DNA from: CAIMZW01 sp037130455
Lineage (GTDB): Bacteria; Actinomycetota; Actinomycetes; Nanopelagicales; Nanopelagicaceae
Direction of reading: 5' to 3'
Assembly (NCBI GenBank): GCA_037130455.1
Contig: JBAXSZ010000002.1
Location: 1 to 64,000 of the forward strand
DNA: 64,000 bases
Shown here: piece by piece, positions 16,609 through 24,817 of the stretch
Numbering within the stretch: position 1 is the first letter of the stretch
Layout: each line of letters starts with the position of its first letter
Position numbers and translations under genes: made by a program
The notes under the pieces: model-generated
What the model saw: only the letters and a program-made list of their open reading frames with translations
What the model was told of the DNA's origin: nothing
Database searches by the model: none

Positions 16609-18372
16609 ATGAGCAGAAATACTGCTCGTCGTAAGGTTGTGGCATCGCTTGCAACCGTCGCGCTCGCAGCCACTGTCGCCATGGTGACAGGATCTGTTAG
16701 TGCAAGTGCGGCAACCAAGAAACTAACCCCACAAACTGGTGGAACGCTTACATTCTTGACGCACTCACCTCGTTTGGACCATTTAGATCCAACTCGTATC
16801 TACACTGGTCGCGATCTCGCATTTGAGACCGCTTACTTCGTTAGAACTTTGGTTTCCTTCAAGCACGTTGCTGGCCCAACCAGTACAAGTTTGGTTCCAG
16901 ACTTAGCTACAAACACTGGCGTTCCAAGCAACAGTGCCAAGCAATGGCGCTTTACTCTTCGTCCAGGAAGCAAGTTCCAGGACGGTAAGGACATTACCTG
17001 CGCAGATGTTAAGTACGGTGTTTCACGCGTATTTGATCAGACTGTTCTTGGCGATGGACCTACCTACATGATCAACTGGTTGGATATTCCAAAAGACAAG
17101 AGCGATTCTTCAATTTACCAAGGTCCATTCAGTTCATCAGCTGCTGGAATTGCTGCATTTGATAAGGCCGTTATCTGTTCTGCAGATAACCGCACAATTA
17201 CCTTCAAATTGGGCATGTCCGTTGGTGACTTCAACTACCTCTTGACCTACCCAGTTGTATCTCCAGTACAGAAGGCACATGACCTTGGCGACAAGTATGA
17301 CCTTTCACCTGAAGCAACCGGTCCATACATGATCAAGGAAAACACTTCTGCTCACTTGATGCTCGTCCGTAACCCAAACTGGAATAAGTCTTCGGATCCA
17401 ATCCGTACCCCTTATCCAGATCAAATCCTGCTTAACTACGGATTAGATCAGCAAGTACAAGATCAGATTATTCTTTCTGACTCAGTTCCAAATGCAATGA
17501 GCTTCGATGCTCCTCTTCCTACCAACTTGAAGGCTTTCTTTGAAAGTTCAAGCTTCAAAGGTGGAAAGTTGAACGAAGACACTGCATTCGTTGGATACAT
17601 CGCATTCAACGTCAAGAAGATGCCTTGCTTGCAAATCCGTGCAGCTATGTACTACGCACGTAACGCAAAGGCTCTGCTGGACTATGCCGGTGGACCAACC
17701 TATAACGGTTCCTATGTCACTAGCTTGACTAGCCCATTGAACACCATTGACTACGCAGCCAATGGCCTCTGGGGTCCTCCAAATCCAGATTGGAAGCCAG
17801 AAGGAAACGTTGCTAAGGCTCAAGCGCTCATGGACGAAGCAAAGACTGCTTGCCCAGCTGAGTACAAGAGAGTTACAACAACTGGTGTAACAATTGACGT
17901 TCGTCAGTCTTCAACTTTGACTGACACAATTCCAATTAACAAAGCAGCATTTGCTCGCGTTGGAATCGTTGTTAATTACAACCCAATCTCTGCTGGTTAC
18001 TACCCAACAGTTATGAATGTATCTAAGCAAAATGACTTGTCCAACTCCGGTTGGTCACAAGACTGGCCAAATGCTTCAACTGTTATCCCTCCTCTATACA
18101 CACCAGAAGGTGGCTTCGATCTTTCGCAGAACACTGGCGAAGCGATCTATCCTGCATTCCATGCTGGTGTAATGAAGGCAATTGGAACCTCAAACCGTGC
18201 CGCACAAGCAGCACAATGGAAGGCTCTTGACAAGCAAGCAGCTGCCCAGTTCTGGGTACTTCCAACTCTCGGTATCAAGACCCAAGTTGTTTGGGGTACC
18301 GGAGTTCAAGGCGCGTACTACTGGTTGCCACAAGGTGAGCCAGATTACGCAAAGCTTTGGGTTACCAAGTAG
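16609..18372 (+). CDS. ABC transporter substrate-binding protein, family 5 (peptide-type)
   Basis: Binding protein of 587 aa for the second importer. Residues 1-36 form a signal peptide ending SVSASAATKK with a type I cleavage site; the first 60 residues have no cysteine, so it cannot be lipidated in the normal way. The family 5 pattern is clear: LRPGSKFQDGKDITCADVKYGVSRVFD and a C-terminal WVLPTLGIKTQVVWG. ATG 16609 was chosen for its AAAGGAG site; the longer open frame to 16444 encodes no sensible leader. Codon choice looks more biased towards aac/gac/cgt than neighbours, consistent with high expression. Confidence 0.92.
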   Translation: MSRNTARRKVVASLATVALAATVAMVTGSVSASAATKKLTPQTGGTLTFLTHSPRLDHLDPTRIYTGRDLAFETAYFVRTLVSFKHVAGPTSTSLVPDLATNTGVPSNSAKQWRFTLRPGSKFQDGKDITCADVKYGVSRVFDQTVLGDGPTYMINWLDIPKDKSDSSIYQGPFSSSAAGIAAFDKAVICSADNRTITFKLGMSVGDFNYLLTYPVVSPVQKAHDLGDKYDLSPEATGPYMIKENTSAHLMLVRNPNWNKSSDPIRTPYPDQILLNYGLDQQVQDQIILSDSVPNAMSFDAPLPTNLKAFFESSSFKGGKLNEDTAFVGYIAFNVKKMPCLQIRAAMYYARNAKALLDYAGGPTYNGSYVTSLTSPLNTIDYAANGLWGPPNPDWKPEGNVAKAQALMDEAKTACPAEYKRVTTTGVTIDVRQSSTLTDTIPINKAAFARVGIVVNYNPISAGYYPTVMNVSKQNDLSNSGWSQDWPNASTVIPPLYTPEGGFDLSQNTGEAIYPAFHAGVMKAIGTSNRAAQAAQWKALDKQAAAQFWVLPTLGIKTQVVWGTGVQGAYYWLPQGEPDYAKLWVTK

Positions 18373-18400
18373 TCAACATCAGTAAATAGTTCAAAGATTA

Positions 18401-18433
18401 GGTAGGCGCTGGGGGTAAACTTCAGCGCCTACC
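18401..18433 (+). terminator. Intercistronic hairpin after second SBP gene
   Basis: Perfect 11-bp stem GGTAGGCGCTG (18401-18411) and CAGCGCCTACC (18423-18433), followed by CTTCTGTTT. A second small hairpin, GTGGG-TTCCATT-CCCAC, occurs at 18464-18480. As in the first importer, this separates the SBP from the permease and probably sets their expression ratio (inference). Confidence 0.65.
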
Positions 18434-18502
18434 CTTCTGTTTGGTAGTTATTTTCGAAAGCGCGTGGGTTCCATTCCCACCTAGATTGGAGAGCAGTCAG
18501 CA

Positions 18503-19495
18503 ATGTTGACCTTTGTTTCACGGCGTCTGGTTTATGCCGCGATAACTCTCTTGATAGTTTCTATGGCGGTTTACGCCATCTTCGCAATTTTGCCTTTTGA
18601 TCCAGCCGCTCTTACCTGTGGGCAGCACTGCACTGCGTTAGTTATTCGGGCCAATCGCATCAAATTAGGTTTCGATAAGCCGCTGTGGGAGCAGTACTGG
18701 ATGTTCTTGCACGGCGTCTTCGCGGGAAGAACATATGGAGTTGGTTCAGCAGCTTTCCATTGCCCAGCCCCAGCTTTTGGTTATTCCTTCAACGACAATA
18801 TGTGCGTCACCGAACTTCTTCAACAGAAATTACCTATCACCCTAAGCGTGGCGATTGGCGCCTTGATTTTGTGGCTGATCGTTGGAGTGGGTTTGGGAAT
18901 CCTGGCCGCCCGATTTAAGGGACGTTGGCCAGATACCGCAAGCTCGGTTTTCGTTCTCTTTGGAACTTCACTTCCAGTATTCGTCACTGGTCTTTTCTTG
19001 CTCATCTGGGTCTCCATTAAATGGAAAATTATTCCGATCAGCTTCTTGGGTTACGTCTCAGTATTTAGCGATCCCATAGGCTTTGTAAAACTCTTTATTT
19101 TGCCGTGGATAACTTTGGCATTTGCCTTTGCAGCTTTATATACGCGATTTACTCGGGCCTCAATCTTGGAGACTCTGGGTGAGGATTACATTCGTACCGC
19201 TCGCGCCAAAGGATTGTCCGAGAAAAAAGTCCTTCGAATTCACACCTTCCGGGCCGCGTTGGCTCCGATTGTTACTTTAGCTTCCCTGGATTTCGCCGGC
19301 CTCATCGGTGGTGCAATTTTGACCGAGACAATTTTCAATTTGCCGGGTATCGGTCAGTGGACTTTGCGCTCTGTCTATGAATTCAATTTACCCGTCGTGG
19401 TTTGTACCACTATTTTGGCTGCAGGAGTTGTCATTATTATGAACTTAATAGTCGATATGTTGTATGCGGTTCTAGATCCTAGGGTTCGTATCTGA
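18503..19495 (+). CDS. ABC transporter permease, DppB/OppB type
   Basis: Membrane subunit, 330 aa, partner of the 15360-16346 permease. N-terminal helix with VYAIFAILPFDPAAL, coupling loop EDYIRTARAKGLSEKKVLRIHTFRAAL, and ETIFNLPGIGQW near the C-terminus are typical. Between helices 1 and 2 it carries a longer extracytoplasmic segment with three or four cysteines (CGQHC, FHCPAP, NMCVTE), a common actinobacterial variant. GGAGAG ribosome-binding site. The stop shares a base with the next ATG. Confidence 0.9.
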   Translation: MLTFVSRRLVYAAITLLIVSMAVYAIFAILPFDPAALTCGQHCTALVIRANRIKLGFDKPLWEQYWMFLHGVFAGRTYGVGSAAFHCPAPAFGYSFNDNMCVTELLQQKLPITLSVAIGALILWLIVGVGLGILAARFKGRWPDTASSVFVLFGTSLPVFVTGLFLLIWVSIKWKIIPISFLGYVSVFSDPIGFVKLFILPWITLAFAFAALYTRFTRASILETLGEDYIRTARAKGLSEKKVLRIHTFRAALAPIVTLASLDFAGLIGGAILTETIFNLPGIGQWTLRSVYEFNLPVVVCTTILAAGVVIIMNLIVDMLYAVLDPRVRI

Positions 19496-20526
19496 TGACT
19501 TCTTTGTTAGAAATTTCAAATCTTCGCGTTTCCTTTCCTACCGATGACGGTGACGTTCACGCAGTAGATAATCTCAGCCTCACCCTCAACGCAGGCGAAA
19601 CTGTTGCCATTGTGGGCGAATCTGGTTCCGGTAAAACGGTTACTAGTTTGTCGGTGATGGGTCTACATAACCCCAGGTCAACAAAGTTATCTGGATCCAT
19701 CAAGATTCCCGACGGTGATCAGGTAATTGATGTCGTCAACGATGACCCAGAAAAAGTTCGTAATATGCGCGGTCGCGTCATGTCGATGATTTTTCAAGAT
19801 CCGATGTCTTCTTTGCATCCTTATTTTCGAATTGGAAAGCAATTAGCCGAAGCATATTTGGTTCACAATCCTGGCAAAAAAGAAGATGCCAAGAAGCGAA
19901 CCGTTGAAATGCTCGACCTTGTTGGAATTCCAGAACCAGCAAAGCGAGCCAAGGATTATCCGCACCAGTTTTCGGGTGGTATGCGTCAACGTGTCATGAT
20001 CGCGATGGCTCTTATGAATACGCCTCGAGTACTTATTGCCGATGAGCCAACAACCGCACTGGACGTCACCGTCCAAGCTCAAATTTTGACGCTCATGCAA
20101 GGGATTCAAAAAGAATTCAATATGGGCATTTTGTTGATTACCCACGACTTGGGAGTAGTTGCTGCAGTAGCCGATCGAGTATCGGTTATGTATGCCGGAA
20201 ATATCGTTGAGCAAGGTAGTGCAGACGATATTTTTTATCGTCCAATGGCTCCTTATACGGTTGGATTGTTGAATTCGGTACCGAAAATTTCCTACGGTGA
20301 AAAGCAAAGATTGCAATCCATCGCTGGTCAGCCACCGTCACTTATTAATTTGCCATCTGGTTGTGCTTTCTCGCCGCGATGTACTTATATTCAGAGCGCT
20401 CCGGCGGGAAGTTGCGCAGCGACCTTGCCAGATTTGGTGGGTATTTCACCCAGCCATGTTTCACGATGTCACATTCCTGAATCTGACCGGCCCCAGGTTT
20501 TTTCACACGTTGCAGGGGGAAAATAA
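19495..20526 (+). CDS. ABC transporter ATP-binding protein, DppD/OppD type
   Basis: Nucleotide-binding subunit, 343 aa. Walker A GESGSGKT, Q-loop MIFQDPMSSLHPY, signature FSGGMRQRV, Walker B VLIADEPTTALD and ITHD are present. The C-terminal oligopeptide extension with cysteines CAFSPRCTYIQSAPAGSC is complete. The start overlaps the permease stop by one base (TGATG). Works with the DppF-type subunit that follows. Confidence 0.92.
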   Translation: MTSLLEISNLRVSFPTDDGDVHAVDNLSLTLNAGETVAIVGESGSGKTVTSLSVMGLHNPRSTKLSGSIKIPDGDQVIDVVNDDPEKVRNMRGRVMSMIFQDPMSSLHPYFRIGKQLAEAYLVHNPGKKEDAKKRTVEMLDLVGIPEPAKRAKDYPHQFSGGMRQRVMIAMALMNTPRVLIADEPTTALDVTVQAQILTLMQGIQKEFNMGILLITHDLGVVAAVADRVSVMYAGNIVEQGSADDIFYRPMAPYTVGLLNSVPKISYGEKQRLQSIAGQPPSLINLPSGCAFSPRCTYIQSAPAGSCAATLPDLVGISPSHVSRCHIPESDRPQVFSHVAGGK

Positions 20527-20529
20527 GTC

Positions 20530-21510
20530 ATGAGCACTGAAGCAGCACTCTTCTCTATTCAAAATCTGACAAAGCATTTTCCGGTCAAGAAGTCTGGTGT
20601 ATTCAACAATCAAAAGGCATTGGTTAAAGCCGTAGATGGAATTTCTTTGGATATCGCCGAAGGTGAAACCGTTGGAATCGTCGGTGAATCTGGTTGTGGC
20701 AAAACAACTGCAGGTCGAAGTTTCCTTAAATTGGTGGAACCCACAAGTGGCAAGATTATTTACAAAGGTGAAGATATAACTCACCTGAAGCCTGGAAAGA
20801 TGCGCCCACTTCGCGCTGAACTTCAAATTATTTTCCAGGATCCATACTCTGCGCTCAATCCGCGCCAGACCATTGGAAATATCATCTCAGCGCCATTTGA
20901 AATTCAAGGAATTACTCCTGATGGTGGAGTGAAAAAGGAAGTTCAGCGGTTAATGGAACGGGTTGGTCTTAATCCGGAACACTTTAATCGTTATCCTCAT
21001 GAGTTCTCCGGCGGCCAGCGTCAACGTATCGGTATCGCCCGAGCAATTGCCCTCAAACCTAAATTTGTTGTGGCAGATGAGCCGGTATCGGCTCTGGATG
21101 TTTCGATTCAGGCCCAAGTCATCAATCTGCTAGAAGATCTCAAGCGCGAAGATGGAATCACGATCGTCTTTATTGCTCACGATTTATCTGTGGTTCAGCA
21201 TATTTCCGACCGAGTCGTAGTGATGTACCTTGGCAAGATTATGGAAGTTTCAGATTCCAATAATCTATATTCAGCACCGCATCATCCCTATACCAAGGCG
21301 TTGCTCTCCGCAGTACCCCAAGCTGATCCTCATATTGAAAGAACTCGCGAGCGAATTATTTTGTCGGGAGATTTACCAAGCCCAATTAATCCGCCAAGTG
21401 GATGTGTATTTAGCACTCGCTGCTGGAAGGCGCAGGATATTTGCCATTCTAAGGCCCCAGAAATGGTGCAAGTGGGACAATCACAGGTGGCTTGTCACTT
21501 CCCAGAATAA
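20530..21510 (+). CDS. ABC transporter ATP-binding protein, DppF/OppF type
   Basis: Second nucleotide-binding subunit, 326 aa. Walker A GESGCGKT, Q-loop IIFQDPYSALNPRQ, signature FSGGQRQRI, Walker B FVVADEPVSALD and IAHD are intact, and the C-terminal cysteine region CVFSTRCWKAQDIC is present. It begins 3 bp after the preceding stop and closes the operon; a strong bidirectional terminator follows. Confidence 0.92.
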   Translation: MSTEAALFSIQNLTKHFPVKKSGVFNNQKALVKAVDGISLDIAEGETVGIVGESGCGKTTAGRSFLKLVEPTSGKIIYKGEDITHLKPGKMRPLRAELQIIFQDPYSALNPRQTIGNIISAPFEIQGITPDGGVKKEVQRLMERVGLNPEHFNRYPHEFSGGQRQRIGIARAIALKPKFVVADEPVSALDVSIQAQVINLLEDLKREDGITIVFIAHDLSVVQHISDRVVVMYLGKIMEVSDSNNLYSAPHHPYTKALLSAVPQADPHIERTRERIILSGDLPSPINPPSGCVFSTRCWKAQDICHSKAPEMVQVGQSQVACHFPE

Positions 21511-21517
21511 TATTAAT

Positions 21518-21562
21518 AAAAAGGCCTCTAATCTCCATATATGGACGATTAGAGGCCTTTTT
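21518..21562. terminator. Bidirectional rho-independent terminator
   Basis: Perfect 16-bp stem, AAAAAGGCCTCTAATC (21518-21533) and its complement (21547-21562), giving T runs on both strands. The loop itself contains the palindrome TCCATATATGGA. It serves the converging ABC operon and M13 peptidase gene. Confidence 0.9.
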
Positions 21563-21582
21563 CAATGGTGTTCCTTAATTGA

Positions 21583-23538
21583 TTACCAAATCCGAACTCG
21601 TTCCGCTTCAGGAAGGTACATCGCATCGGATTCGGTGACATCGAAAGCAGAATAAAACTCGTTGAGATTTCGCGCGACCTGATTGCAACGAAATTCATCT
21701 GGAGAGTGTGTATCGGTAGCAATTCGCCGACGAATCTCTTCAGGTCGCATCTTGGTCCGCCATGATTGGGCCCAGCCAAAAAAGAGTCGTTGCATTCCGG
21801 TAAAGCCATCAATCACTGGTGCTGGTTTTCCATTGAGCGAGATTTCATAGGCCTTAATCGCGATGATCAAGCCTCCTAAATCACCAATATTTTCCCCAAT
21901 TGTCAGGGCCCCATTGACGTGGACATCTGGAGTTTGTTCGGGAGAGAGAAGGTCGTATTGGGAAACCAAAATGGCAGATAATTCTTCGAATTTTGCTCGA
22001 TCCTCTGGAGTCCACCAATCATTGAGGTTTCCATCGCCATCTGATTTGGATCCTTGATCATCAAAACCATGGCCAATTTCATGTCCAATAATTGCTCCAA
22101 TTCCGCCGTAATTTGCGGCGCTATCTCCATCTAAATGGAAGAAAGGTGGTTGCAAAATAGCGGCAGGGAAGACAATCTCGTTGAGCGCCGAGTAGTAATA
22201 GGCATTGACCGTTTGTGGGGTCATCATCCATTCCAGGCGATCAACCGGCTTTCCAATTTTGGAGAACTCATGTTCTTGATTGAAGGTCGTAATACGTTGG
22301 AGATTGCCAAAGAGATCATCGGGGGTGATCATCAATTGGGAATAATCCCGCCACTTATCTGGGTAACCAATTTTTGGTGTGAACTTATCGAGCTTCTCTT
22401 GTGCCGCAGCTTTTGTGGTCGGGCTCATCCATTCGATTTCGGAAAACCCAATTCGATACGCCTCTAGAAGATTTGTAACCAGCTCGGTCATTCGCTCTTT
22501 AGCCAGAGGTGGGAAATGTCTTTCCACATAGATCTGACCAACAGCTTCACCCAGAGAACCTTCGACCAGTCCTACGCCACGCTTCCATCTTTCTCGAAGC
22601 ATGGGTATTCCAGAGAGCGTTGTTCCGTAGAAGGCAAAATTTTGATTGACAAATGGCGAGCTCAGGTAGGGAGCGCTTCCAGAAAGTACATTCCAAGCCA
22701 ACCACGAACTCCATTTTGCAGCGTGAAAATCTGCCAGCATGGTGGCGATTCCCGTGAAGAAACTAGGTTGGCGAACGATAACGTTCTCCAAAATATGTGG
22801 GGGAGTTCCCGAAGCGATTAACCAAGTCTGCCAATCAAAGCCCGAAGTTAACGAGGTAAGTTCGGCAAAAGAAAATTTATTGTAAGTCGCGATGTCATCT
22901 TGATCTCGGACTTGGTCCCAATGATGGGATGCAATCTCGGTCTCTAATTCCAGGATTCGTTGGGCATGGGATTTGGCATCGGAGATGCCAGCCAAGGTAA
23001 ACATCCGTTCTACGTGAACCAGAAATGCTTCCCGAATGGGAAGGTATTCTTCTTCTCGGTAATACGCCTCATCGGGCAAGCTAATTCCGGCTTGGCCAAT
23101 GTAGGTGATGTTGGTGTCGGATGCTTTCTTGTCGCTGGCAATAAATTCGTAGAAGAGGCCGCCAGAACCTTTGGCCTCGAATTCTCCGAGCAGCTGATGC
23201 CATTGGGAAGCATTGGAAATGGCCAGAGCTCGTTCTAGATCTGTTGCAATCGGAGTGATCCCAATTTCTTCAATAGCCGCATCATGCATAAAACATGTGT
23301 AGAGGTCACCTATTTTCTGCGAAATGGAACCGAGCTCGTGGCTCGTCGCCGCTAATTCCTCAATGATCTGTTGGACGTGTACTTCGGCTTGGTTGTAGAG
23401 GTCGTAGAAGCCGCCATCGCCGGCTTTATCGCCCGGAATTTCAACAGTTTCTAACCAAGAGCCGTTCAAGTGACGAAAAAGGTCATCTTGGGGGCGAATG
23501 CCAAGTTTTACATGCGAGAGATCGATTCCATTGTTCAT
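21583..23538 (-). CDS. pepO: M13 family zinc metallopeptidase (PepO-like)
   Basis: Neprilysin/endothelin-converting-enzyme-like endopeptidase, 651 aa. The zinc motif HEIGH is at about residue 484 within IIGHEIGHGFDDQG, with the third ligand motif ENIGDLGG downstream and the substrate-binding NAYYYSALNEIVFPAAIL upstream. No signal peptide or membrane anchor, so cytoplasmic peptide degradation is likely. That fits a cell equipped with two peptide-type importers (inference). It diverges from marR; TAGGGT lies 6 nt before its ATG. Confidence 0.9.
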   Translation of the reverse strand: MNNGIDLSHVKLGIRPQDDLFRHLNGSWLETVEIPGDKAGDGGFYDLYNQAEVHVQQIIEELAATSHELGSISQKIGDLYTCFMHDAAIEEIGITPIATDLERALAISNASQWHQLLGEFEAKGSGGLFYEFIASDKKASDTNITYIGQAGISLPDEAYYREEEYLPIREAFLVHVERMFTLAGISDAKSHAQRILELETEIASHHWDQVRDQDDIATYNKFSFAELTSLTSGFDWQTWLIASGTPPHILENVIVRQPSFFTGIATMLADFHAAKWSSWLAWNVLSGSAPYLSSPFVNQNFAFYGTTLSGIPMLRERWKRGVGLVEGSLGEAVGQIYVERHFPPLAKERMTELVTNLLEAYRIGFSEIEWMSPTTKAAAQEKLDKFTPKIGYPDKWRDYSQLMITPDDLFGNLQRITTFNQEHEFSKIGKPVDRLEWMMTPQTVNAYYYSALNEIVFPAAILQPPFFHLDGDSAANYGGIGAIIGHEIGHGFDDQGSKSDGDGNLNDWWTPEDRAKFEELSAILVSQYDLLSPEQTPDVHVNGALTIGENIGDLGGLIIAIKAYEISLNGKPAPVIDGFTGMQRLFFGWAQSWRTKMRPEEIRRRIATDTHSPDEFRCNQVARNLNEFYSAFDVTESDAMYLPEAERVRIW

Positions 23539-23550
23539 GGCTAGACCCTA
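23539..23550 (-). promoter_or_regulatory. Leaderless-type -10 box (TAGGGT) for M13 peptidase
   Basis: On the minus strand TAGGGT (23550-23545) lies 6 nt before the ATG at 23538, with no ribosome-binding site. Confidence 0.5.
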
Positions 23551-23582
23551 TAACACGGTAATCGGGCTAATTCTTTAATGTT

Positions 23583-23608
23583 GTTGAATTTTCAAGTAAA
23601 CTTGCAAC
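23583..23608 (+). promoter_or_regulatory. marR promoter with MarR-type operator, leaderless
   Basis: GTTGAA-TT-TTCAAG at 23583-23596 repeats the architecture of the operator at 12652-12675 with one mismatch, and overlaps a second palindrome CAAGT-AA-ACTTG (23593-23604). TTTAAT (23574) and TAAACT (23597-23602) form a plausible -35/-10 pair at 17 bp, and TAAACT is 6 nt from the ATG at 23609. Autorepression is likely (inference). Confidence 0.6.
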
Positions 23609-24115
23609 ATGAATGCAAAGAAGAGTGAACCGCGTTGGCTCAATCCCCGAGAGATGAAGGCATGGCGCTCATACATAATTGCCTCGCGACGTCTCTTGGA
23701 AGCCTTGGATTTTGACCTCGTTGGCCACGATCTCTCGATGGCTGATTATGAAGTATTGGCTCAATTGAGTGAATCCCCGGACCGAAAGCTGCGGATGAGT
23801 GAATTGGCCGAAATAGCTATGGTCTCCAAATCCAGACTTTCACATCGAATGAAAGTAATGGAGAAAGCTGGTTGGGTCCGGCGCGAAGAGTGTCTTGAGG
23901 ATAAGAGAGGCTATTACGCCGTCATGACCGAGAAAGGTTGGAAAGCAATTGTGAATGCGGCTCCGGATCATGTTGCTAGTGTGCGGAATAGATTCGTCGA
24001 CCACCTCACTTCGAAAGATCAAGAAGATTTGGCAAAGATATTTGATCGAGTTACCAGTCAACTTCGTGGTCAGTTTATAAATGAAAATCTTGGCGGTTCC
24101 GAAAAGAAAAAATAA
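23609..24115 (+). CDS. MarR family transcriptional regulator
   Basis: Winged-helix regulator of 168 aa. The DNA-binding part spans roughly residues 50-115: LSMADYEVLAQLSESPDRKLRMSELAEIAMVSKSRLSHRMKVMEKAGWVRREECLEDKRG in outline, with the wing at EDKRG. Helices at both ends form the dimer interface. Its promoter carries a palindrome, and a closely similar palindrome lies before the extradiol dioxygenase at 12694, suggesting that gene as a target. The divergent M13 peptidase may be co-regulated. Ligand unknown. Confidence 0.88.
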   Translation: MNAKKSEPRWLNPREMKAWRSYIIASRRLLEALDFDLVGHDLSMADYEVLAQLSESPDRKLRMSELAEIAMVSKSRLSHRMKVMEKAGWVRREECLEDKRGYYAVMTEKGWKAIVNAAPDHVASVRNRFVDHLTSKDQEDLAKIFDRVTSQLRGQFINENLGGSEKKK

Positions 24116-24161
24116 TCTTCGAATCTTTATGGTCGTAATTGACCCTTGGTAATTGAGAAAC

Positions 24162-24195
24162 AAAAAACCCCGCTATATAAATAGCGGGGTTTTTT
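24162..24195. terminator. Bidirectional rho-independent terminator
   Basis: Perfect 15-bp stem AAAAAACCCCGCTAT (24162-24176) and complement (24181-24195), 4-nt loop, T runs on both strands. It separates converging marR and the histone-like gene. Confidence 0.93.
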
Positions 24196-24205
24196 ACAGA
24201 GTGGG

Positions 24206-24610
24206 TTACTTTGCAGCAGCCTTCTTGCGCTTTGGAGCAGCCTTCTTGGCAACTACCTTCTTGGCAGCTGGCTTCTTAGCAGCAGCCTTCTTGCGCTTTG
24301 GAGCGGCTTTCTTGGCAACTACCTTCTTGGCAGCGGCCTTCTTGGCGGCTGGCTTTGCAGCAGCCTTCTTGCGCTTTGGAGCTGCTTTCTTAGCAACTAC
24401 CTTCTTGGCGGCTGGCTTTGCAGCAGCCTTCTTGCGCTTTGGAGCAGCTTTCTTAGCAGCAACGGCTGGCTTTGCAGCAGCCTTCTTGCGCTTTGGAGCG
24501 GCTTTCTTTGCTGGTGCTGCTGGTTTTGCAACAGCCTTCTTGCGCTTTGGAGCAGCTGCTTTTGCAACTGCCTTCTTACGCTTTGGAGCAGATTTCTTAG
24601 CTGCAGCCAC
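24206..24610 (-). CDS. Histone H1-like Lys/Ala-rich repeat protein
   Basis: Very basic protein of 134 aa made of Ala, Lys, Pro and Arg, with seven copies of APKRKKA separated by AAKPAAKKVVAKK-type spacers. It resembles the C-terminal tail of eukaryotic histone H1 and of actinobacterial HupB, and is likely a nucleoid-associated DNA-binding protein. There is no folded HU domain, so it consists of tail only. GTG start with AGGAG seven bases upstream. An imperfect GGTTCG...CGAACC hairpin lies in its upstream region (24630-24650). Monocistronic with a strong terminator. Confidence 0.85.
   Translation of the reverse strand: MAAAKKSAPKRKKAVAKAAAPKRKKAVAKPAAPAKKAAPKRKKAAAKPAVAAKKAAPKRKKAAAKPAAKKVVAKKAAPKRKKAAAKPAAKKAAAKKVVAKKAAPKRKKAAAKKPAAKKVVAKKAAPKRKKAAAK
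24220..24600. repeat. Intragenic 19-bp repeat, seven copies
   Basis: The 19-mer CCTTCTTGCGCTTTGGAGC (complement of the APKRKKA codons) occurs seven times, one copy with a single change, at irregular 50-80-bp spacing. The low synonymous divergence suggests recent duplication or recombination within the gene. Confidence 0.85.
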
Positions 24611-24817
24611 GTAGATCTCCTATCAGAATGGTTCGATCCGTCACCGAACCTGTTCAAGGAGAAGCGTGACATCATTTGTGCAAACTTTCCACTATTTTGA
24701 GTGAAAAATGACCCGCGTGTCGCGCCGCCGATTTTTTGCACATTTATGTATTTGAGAAAAAAATTTGCAGTTGTGTATCAATTAATGGAGATCATCAAAG
24801 ATTAATTTTTGAATGTC

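Noticed and set aside
18460..18490. T-arm-like hairpin GTGGG-TTCCATT-CCCAC suggesting a tRNA
   Set aside because: The loop lacks TTCRA, and no D-arm, anticodon arm or complementary acceptor strand is found upstream.
24153..24614. Long plus-strand frame encoding a Phe/Ala/Leu-rich protein with regular repeats
   Set aside because: It is the exact antisense of the Lys/Ala-rich histone-like gene; its repeats are a by-product of the repeated codons.
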